Shown in pieces: positions 5,111 through 9,718 of a stretch of DNA of 9,718 bases; within the stretch, counting starts at the first letter, position 1, and each line of letters starts with the position of its first letter. Both the position numbers and the translations under genes were made by a program. Origin of the DNA: Streptococcaceae bacterium (GTDB taxonomy: Bacteria; Bacillota; Bacilli; Lactobacillales; Streptococcaceae). The notes beneath the pieces were generated by a model that ran no database searches, was not told the origin of the DNA, and saw only the letters and a list, made by a program, of their open reading frames with translations. The stretch is taken from NCBI GenBank assembly GCA_031285105.1, contig JAITWV010000423.1, forward strand, positions 1 through 9,718. The letters are read 5' to 3'.

Positions 5111-7765
5111 TTATTCTTCTACCAAAGCACCAACTGCTTCTTTTTTCAAACTTCTAGCAAACAATTTATGCAACTCACCAGTAACTAATTGTAACAACGC
5201 CAATCCACCAGCAATTAACCAATGATTCAAACTCAAAGGAACAACTTGGAACACGCCAGCAATGACAGGAACTGAAGCGACAAGTAAAGTTATCAGCATA
5301 GAAATTAATGAGCTTAATAAAATTCCTTTATTCGATACAAAGCCAATTTTAAAGATAGATTCTTCTGATCGAATGTTGAAGATATTAATCACCGAAGCCC
5401 ATGAAAGCACGATGAATGCCATAGAAACACCAACTTCACGTGATGGTAAAATGTGAGGGGCAATATCTAAAAACATCCCGACCATAAAGGCGCCTAAAGT
5501 CAAAATAGCAAAGGTCAATGAACGAGCTGCAATTTTTGTTCCTAAACCACCAGAGAAAATTCCAGCGTTTTTAGGCATTGGCTTACGTTTCATAATGTTC
5601 TTATCACCCTTTTCAAAAGCGATAAAGAATCCAGGAATCCCATCAGAAATTACGTTAATTAATAGAATTTGAATTGCCGTAAGCGGTGCACCCCAACCCA
5701 TAATGACACCAGTTAACATAATGAAAATTTGCGAGAAGTTTACGGATAATAAGAAATAAATTGTCTTCTTGATATTATCAAAACTTGTACGTCCTTCTTC
5801 AATCGCATCAACAATTGTGGCAAAATTATCATCAGTAATGACCATATCAGCAGCATTTTTTGACACTTCTGTACCAGTAATGCCCATCGCCGCTCCAACA
5901 TCAGCCGCTTTCAAAGCAGGAGCATCGTTTACGCCATCACCAGTCATTGCAATAACTTCACCATGAGACTGCCACGCTTGAACGATCCGAATTTTATCTT
6001 CTGGAGAAACGCGTGCATAAACAGAAATTTCTTTAACTTGTGCACGCAAATCTTCTTCGGTCATATGGTTTAATTCCGCACCAGTTACTGCACGATCACC
6101 TTCTTGATAAATCCCAATTTCAGCAGCAATTGCCTTAGCTGTCATCACATGGTCACCAGTAATCATTACAGTACGAATACCCGCTTCTTTTGCACGACGA
6201 ACCGCCTCAGTCGACTCTGGACGTGGTGGGTCAATCATTCCGACTAATCCAAGTAAGTGTAAATCTTTTTCTAAAGCCTCTTCGCTCAAGTCTGTTGGCA
6301 TTTGGTCATATTTTTTGTAACCAATTGAAATCACACGTAATGCTTTTGAGGCAAACTCATCATGAATCGCTGTCGCATGCTCTAATAATTCTTCGGTCCA
6401 TAAAACAGGGATACTATCAAATGCACCCTTTGTCACCACAATATACCCATCTCCATCATGATGAACGGTTGTCATTCTCTTACGAGTGGAGTCAAATGGC
6501 AATTCAAACACACGAGGATATTGTCTTTCCGCATCAACACGTGTTAAACCTTTGTCGTGAAGTAAACGAATAATCGCAGCTTCTGTTGGATCACCAACCA
6601 CACGCTCATCCTCACCATCAATTTCAATCGTGGCATTTGAACATGAAGCCAGTAATTCTACTAAATGGATTTCTTTTTCACAAAACTCATTTTCCGCATG
6701 TTTTGAGTCTAAGTCGACATGCCAAACTTGTTGAATTTTCATCTTGTTTTGTGTTAAGGTACCAGTTTTATCCGAGCAGATGACCGAAGTATTTCCAACA
6801 GTTTCAACGGCAGGGATTCTTCTGATAATGGTATTTTTTCTTACCATATTATGTACACCATGACTTAAAACCATTGTTACAATAATTGGTAAAGTCTCAG
6901 GAACTGCAGCAACTCCTAAAGAAACGGCAACTAATAACATATTTGGGAAACTCTCGCCATGTAGGAAAACCCCAATCATGAAAATAATCGCACCCGCACC
7001 TAAAGCAACTATACATAGACGTTTTGATAGCTCATGTAAACGAATTTGCAGTGGTGTTTTTAATTTTTGTGTGTTGTTTAAAAGGCCTGCGATCTTACCC
7101 ATTTCAGTATTCATGCCCGTTTCAACAACTACAGCTTTTGCACGACCATTGGTAACTAAACACCCAGAATAGACCATATTTAAACGATCACCCAATGGCA
7201 CATCTTCTTCAACCGTAATCGTATGATCTTTATCAACCGGCTCACTTTCACCAGTCAATGGCGCTTCCTCGACTTGTAGGGAACTAGACTCAATCAAACG
7301 AGAATCGGCAGTAATCATGTCCCCTGCACTTAATTCAACAATATCACCAGGGACTAATTCACTCGCATCAATTTCTAGCTTACGACCCTCACGAATGACT
7401 GTTGTTTTATGTGAATTTAGATTTTTCAATGCCTCTAATGCTTGTTCAGCACGAGACTCTTGGTAAATTCCTAAAACAATATTGATGACTACAATTGAAA
7501 GAATTACCCAAACTTTCGACCATCCGATACCTGTTGTAATTGCCATATAACCTGCAATACCTGCTGCGATTAGGAGGATGATTGCTGTAATTTCTTTCAA
7601 ATGATGAAGAACTTTCTCAAGGATTGTTTCTTTCTTTTCCTCATCAAACTCATTTTTACCGTACTTACTTAGTCTTGCTTGAACTTCCTCATTTGTTAAT
7701 CCAACGCTTGTATCAACATCTAAACGAGTGATGACTTCTTCTAGTCTTTCTTTTACCCAAAGCAT
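5111..7765 (-). CDS. P-type Ca2+-transporting ATPase (P2A group)
   Basis: This 884-residue ATP-driven cation pump is of normal family length. In order it shows an N-terminal cation-ATPase domain (LTNEEVQARLSKYGKNEF), the actuator motif LTGESEPV (about 170-177), M4 with VPETLP (about 288-293), the phosphorylation site CSDKTGTLTQNKM (Asp332), the nucleotide-binding KGA (446-448), and the hinge motifs MITGDH and MTGDGVNDAPALK. In M5 and M6, NFSQ and NVISDG match the SERCA calcium ligands Asn768, Asn796 and Asp800, but SERCA Glu771 is replaced by Gln. This suggests a single, site-II-type Ca2+ site, as in Listeria LMCA1. I chose the ATG at 7765 because AAGGTGA lies just upstream of it; a GTG at 7774 overlaps that ribosome binding site. 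The gene stands alone, convergent with the bacteriocin-like operon. Calcium is the most likely ion; Mn2+ is not excluded. Confidence 0.9.
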   Translation of the reverse strand: MLWVKERLEEVITRLDVDTSVGLTNEEVQARLSKYGKNEFDEEKKETILEKVLHHLKEITAIILLIAAGIAGYMAITTGIGWSKVWVILSIVVINIVLGIYQESRAEQALEALKNLNSHKTTVIREGRKLEIDASELVPGDIVELSAGDMITADSRLIESSSLQVEEAPLTGESEPVDKDHTITVEEDVPLGDRLNMVYSGCLVTNGRAKAVVVETGMNTEMGKIAGLLNNTQKLKTPLQIRLHELSKRLCIVALGAGAIIFMIGVFLHGESFPNMLLVAVSLGVAAVPETLPIIVTMVLSHGVHNMVRKNTIIRRIPAVETVGNTSVICSDKTGTLTQNKMKIQQVWHVDLDSKHAENEFCEKEIHLVELLASCSNATIEIDGEDERVVGDPTEAAIIRLLHDKGLTRVDAERQYPRVFELPFDSTRKRMTTVHHDGDGYIVVTKGAFDSIPVLWTEELLEHATAIHDEFASKALRVISIGYKKYDQMPTDLSEEALEKDLHLLGLVGMIDPPRPESTEAVRRAKEAGIRTVMITGDHVMTAKAIAAEIGIYQEGDRAVTGAELNHMTEEDLRAQVKEISVYARVSPEDKIRIVQAWQSHGEVIAMTGDGVNDAPALKAADVGAAMGITGTEVSKNAADMVITDDNFATIVDAIEEGRTSFDNIKKTIYFLLSVNFSQIFIMLTGVIMGWGAPLTAIQILLINVISDGIPGFFIAFEKGDKNIMKRKPMPKNAGIFSGGLGTKIAARSLTFAILTLGAFMVGMFLDIAPHILPSREVGVSMAFIVLSWASVINIFNIRSEESIFKIGFVSNKGILLSSLISMLITLLVASVPVIAGVFQVVPLSLNHWLIAGGLALLQLVTGELHKLFARSLKKEAVGALVEE

Positions 7766-7816
7766 ATTCTTCACCTTCTTTTCATTTAATTTAAATAATA
7801 TTCTTATTTAATATTA

Positions 7817-7845
7817 ATTATAAGTGGTAATTCAATAAATGTAAA
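7817..7845 (-). promoter_or_regulatory. Promoter of the Ca2+-ATPase gene
   Basis: On the minus strand TTTACA (7840-7845) and a perfect TATAAT (7817-7822) are separated by exactly 17 bases, ending about 50 bases before the ATPase start codon. Confidence 0.75.
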
Positions 7846-7862
7846 TAGCAAAACTTTAATAA

Positions 7863-7902
7863 ATGTTGTTATATAGCGTTTGTTTTTGCTATAAAATAAC
7901 AT
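7863..7902. promoter_or_regulatory. Imperfect inverted repeat upstream of the ATPase promoter, possible operator
   Basis: ATGTTGTTATATAGC (7863-7877) and GCTATAAAATAACAT (7888-7902) are inverted repeats matching at 13 of 15 positions, ten bases apart. The repeat begins 18 bases upstream of the -35 box, a place where an activator or repressor could bind. No known operator consensus is recognised. In this AT-rich stretch the perfect inner part (TATAGC/GCTATA) carries most of the weight. Confidence 0.4.
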
Positions 7903-7966
7903 CTTTTTATATCTGTTATCGGTGGTATAGGAATGTAAACGCTCGTCATTGAATTTTATTGCATGC

Positions 7967-7997
7967 AAAAAAAGTAAGCGGATTTCTCCAACTTACT
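7967..7997 (-). terminator. Terminator of the def-dtd operon, overlapping the dtd stop codon
   Basis: Read on the minus strand, AGTAAG (from 7997) pairs with CTTACT (to 7973), with an inner GGA/TCC stem and a four-base loop, followed by seven T's (7967-7973). The stem contains the dtd stop codon itself (7993-7995). Confidence 0.7.
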
Positions 7998-8436
7998 CTA
8001 AAGTATCAATTGTTATTGTTACTGGTCCATCATTAATCAAGGAAATCTGCATATCTGCACCAAAAACACCATGCTTAACAGGAACGCCTTTTTCTTCTAA
8101 TTTTAAACCAAATTCTTCATATAAAGGAATAGCCACATCTGGACGAGCTGCTTTTTCAAATCCCGGACGATTGCCCTTTTTCGTATCTGAATAAAGAGTG
8201 AACTGAGAAATAAGTAAAATCTGTCCACCCACTTGATCTAACGAAAGGTTCATTTTCCCAGCTTCATCTTCAAAAATACGCATCTGCGAAACTTTACGAA
8301 CGAGATAATCCACTTCTTTACTCGTATCACTTTCATGAATACCAAGCAAAACAACGAAACCTTTGTCAATTTGACCAACTGTTTTTCCTTCAATATCGAC
8401 TTGAGCCTTCGAAACACGCTGAATAACAACTTTCAT
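7993..8436 (-). CDS. dtd: D-aminoacyl-tRNA deacylase
   Basis: This 147-residue cytoplasmic enzyme hydrolyses D-amino acids from tRNA, for example D-Tyr-tRNA, and so guards translation against wrong-handed residues. It has full family length, the standard start MKVVIQRVSKAQVDI, the catalytic SQFTLYSD motif (about 77-84) and the C-terminal NDGPVTI motif (135-141) that forms the cross-subunit Gly-Pro site of the dimer. The ATG follows the def stop codon with no gap, and AAAGGTGA inside the end of def provides the ribosome binding site, so the two genes are an operon. In many Firmicutes dtd follows relA instead. Confidence 0.95.
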   Translation of the reverse strand: MKVVIQRVSKAQVDIEGKTVGQIDKGFVVLLGIHESDTSKEVDYLVRKVSQMRIFEDEAGKMNLSLDQVGGQILLISQFTLYSDTKKGNRPGFEKAARPDVAIPLYEEFGLKLEEKGVPVKHGVFGADMQISLINDGPVTITIDTLE

Positions 8437-9036
8437 CTAATCAATCACCTTTATATCAGGATTAATTGCAAATGGATTTTCTTCATTAATATGATCAAAA
8501 AACATCACACCATTTAAATGATCAATTTCATGTTGAACGACAATTGCCTCATATCCACGCAGCTTCATTTTTATCTTTTCATTATTCATATTGGTATAAG
8601 TAATGGTAATTCTATCCGCACGAACGACATAACCAGGCACTTCACGATCAACAGACAAACAACCCTCACCATCTTTTAGACAAGTTTGTTGCACAGAATG
8701 AGACAAAACTTTTGGATTAAACATGACTTCACGTAATTTTGGTTCATCACTTTCTTCATCTTCGCTTGGAATTAAAACCGCCATGATACGCTTTGGAATA
8801 TCCAATTGAGGAGCAGCAATCCCAACGCCACCACGCAAATCTAGTTCTTGTGCAATATCTGGGTCTTGAGAATTTTCCAAAAACTGCAGCATTTGTTTAC
8901 CTAATGTGATGTATTCTTCAGAAATTGGCTCAACAATTGCAGTTGCTACTTCACGTAAAGTAGGGTGCCCTTCACGGATAATATCACTCATAATAATGTT
9001 GTAATCGTCTTGAATTAAGTGTTCTAATGTATTCAT
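8437..9036 (-). CDS. def: Peptide deformylase
   Basis: This metalloenzyme removes the formyl group from the starting methionine of new proteins at the ribosome exit. All three signatures are present: GVGIAAPQ, EGCLSV (metal-binding Cys) and QHEIDHLNG (metal-binding His pair and catalytic Glu). The sequence is of the longer Gram-positive type, with an insertion before the EGCLS motif. I start it at the ATG ending at 9036 (199 residues) because AAAGGAT lies about seven bases upstream. An upstream ATG (9096) lacks such a site and would overlap the probable promoter; a downstream ATG (8991, MSDIIREGHPTLR) aligns with the usual start and would give 184 residues. First gene of the def-dtd pair, divergent from rpsO. 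Confidence 0.95.
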   Translation of the reverse strand: MNTLEHLIQDDYNIIMSDIIREGHPTLREVATAIVEPISEEYITLGKQMLQFLENSQDPDIAQELDLRGGVGIAAPQLDIPKRIMAVLIPSEDEESDEPKLREVMFNPKVLSHSVQQTCLKDGEGCLSVDREVPGYVVRADRITITYTNMNNEKIKMKLRGYEAIVVQHEIDHLNGVMFFDHINEENPFAINPDIKVID

Positions 9037-9079
9037 AAAAATATCCTTTCCAATGTTTTCATTCACTAAGTTATCATCT

Positions 9080-9085
9080 ATTATA
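9080..9085 (-). promoter_or_regulatory. Probable -10 box for def-dtd
   Basis: TATAAT on the minus strand, about 45 bases before the def start codon. No good -35 hexamer is found at 16-18 bases, so the call is tentative. Confidence 0.4.
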
Positions 9086-9129
9086 CAGATTTGCAAAATA
9101 TTTTTCCTCTATATAAAATTTCAAAAGAC

Positions 9130-9158
9130 TTGCAACTTTTAAAAAATGCGTGTATAGT
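9130..9158 (+). promoter_or_regulatory. Promoter of rpsO
   Basis: TTGCAA (9130-9135), a 17-base spacer and TATAGT (9153-9158), each five of six to consensus, followed by a leader of about 90 bases. Confidence 0.75.
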
Positions 9159-9165
9159 ATTTAAA

Positions 9166-9249
9166 GTAGTAAATAACTACATGCCCCTTCTTAGTAATTC
9201 GATTCACCAACGAGTACTCGGATGTGGGAAAAAATAAAACATGAGGTGA
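9166..9249 (+). promoter_or_regulatory. Structured 5' leader of rpsO, candidate S15 autoregulation site
   Basis: The leader starts with a hairpin GTAGT (9166-9170) / ACTAC (9176-9180). It continues with a CCCC run, the perfect palindrome CGAGTACTCG (9211-9220), a GGATGTGGG segment and finally the ribosome binding site GAGGTGA (9243-9249). Ribosomal protein S15 is known to repress its own synthesis through leader structures in several bacterial groups. The pairing elements are seen; the regulatory role is inferred. Confidence 0.45.
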
Positions 9250-9255
9250 AATACA

Positions 9256-9525
9256 ATGGCATTATCAAAAGAAGCAAAAAACGAAATCATCGCTAAATTC
9301 GCACGTCACGAAGGCGATACTGGTTCTCCAGAGGTTCAAATCGCAGTATTAACTACTGAAATTAACCACTTGAACGGCCACATCCAAACACACAAAAAAG
9401 ACCACCACACTTACCGTGGATTGATGAAAAAAATCGGTCACCGTCGTAACTTATTAGCTTACTTACGTGAAAAAGACGTTCAACGTTACCGTGAGTTAAT
9501 CGCTGCATTAGGTTTACGTCGTTAA
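9256..9525 (+). CDS. rpsO: 30S ribosomal protein S15
   Basis: This 89-residue protein binds 16S rRNA early in 30S subunit assembly and contributes to a bridge with the 50S subunit. Length and sequence are typical throughout: ALSKEAKNEIIAKFARHEGD at the start, TGSPEVQIAVLT, the conserved HLNGHIQTHKKDHHTYRGL region that contacts rRNA, and REKDVQRYRELIAALGLRR at the end. A strong AGGTGA site precedes the ATG by six bases. It is monocistronic here, with its own promoter and terminator. The gene after it does not look like pnp, which follows rpsO in many bacteria. Confidence 0.98.
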   Translation: MALSKEAKNEIIAKFARHEGDTGSPEVQIAVLTTEINHLNGHIQTHKKDHHTYRGLMKKIGHRRNLLAYLREKDVQRYRELIAALGLRR

Positions 9526-9536
9526 TATGTCGTTTA

Positions 9537-9575
9537 AGTCTTGTTCCTATTTTGGAATGAGGCTTTTTATTTTTT
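9537..9575 (+). terminator. Terminator of rpsO
   Basis: AGTCTTGTTCC (9537-9547) pairs with GGAATGAGGCT (9554-9564) over 11 positions, three of them G-U in the RNA, with a six-base loop and a following T-rich run. Confidence 0.85.
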
Positions 9576-9675
9576 AGAGAATGTAGATTCATTTCAAGAA
9601 ACTACAGAACTTAGCGGACCATTTGATTAAATAGTGATAGAATTAATTAAAATATCAGTATAAGGAGAAATTCAA

Positions 9676-9718
9676 TTGAATCAGACAATAAAAGATAATA
9701 TCAAGCAAAGAGTTAGAG
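9676..9718 (+). CDS. Start of an unidentified gene, cut by the window edge
   Basis: A TTG start with AAGGAG (9662-9667) eight bases upstream opens a frame MNQTIKDNIKQRVR that runs off the end. Fourteen residues are too few to name a family, and they do not resemble the start of polynucleotide phosphorylase. The call rests on the ribosome binding site and its spacing. Confidence 0.5.
   Translation, partial: MNQTIKDNIKQRVR

Noticed and set aside
6190..6573. 127-codon plus-strand frame inside the ATPase
   Set aside because: It lies wholly opposite a strongly conserved P-type ATPase; its composition is that of an antisense shadow.
9037..9096. def start at the ATG at 9096
   Set aside because: It has no ribosome binding site, would cover the TATAAT box, and the added residues do not resemble peptide deformylase.
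1..9718. CRISPR arrays and tRNA or rRNA genes
   Set aside because: No regularly spaced direct repeats, cloverleaf or rRNA-like sequence was found on either strand by eye.

Overview
The window looks like a low-GC lactic-type Firmicute, most probably Enterococcus, Vagococcus or a close relative. The grounds are the AT-rich sequence, strong AGGAGG-type ribosome binding sites, Enterococcus-like RelA, Def and S15 proteins, and the inverted repeat with core GAGGCTGGGACAAAA that I know from enterococcal intergenic regions. No database search was possible, so the genus is an inference.

Region 1 (1-2032, plus strand). A TnpB-like protein of the IS200/IS605 type runs in from the left edge. Behind it lies the non-coding tail of the element (751 to about 967). 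That tail abuts the 3' half of the stringent-response gene relA/rsh: TGS, helical, conserved-cysteine and ACT domains, with no HD or synthetase domain in view. The element therefore separates the catalytic half of RelA from its regulatory half.

Region 2 (2033-5110). First comes a 177-bp palindromic repeat that can serve as a bidirectional terminator. It is followed by what I consider the most interesting locus here, a probable self-contained quorum-sensing bacteriocin module: an Rgg-family regulator (minus strand); a divergent 20-codon peptide gene with a perfect ribosome binding site, which looks like a short pheromone; a 285-residue secreted precursor whose six cysteines all lie in its last 55 residues; a membrane-anchored thioredoxin-like protein (CPQC) of PedC/BrcD type; and an 85-residue membrane protein that may give immunity. 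The last three genes are tightly packed or overlapping. The precursor layout resembles that of halocin C8 precursors (long N-terminal part plus cysteine-rich hydrophobic C-terminal peptide).

Region 3 (5111-9718) is mostly housekeeping. A P-type Ca2+-ATPase of the P2A group lies on the minus strand with a clear promoter; a def-dtd operon (peptide deformylase, D-aminoacyl-tRNA deacylase) is also on the minus strand; rpsO (ribosomal protein S15) is on the plus strand with a good promoter, a structured leader and a terminator. The first 14 codons of an unidentified gene run off the right edge.
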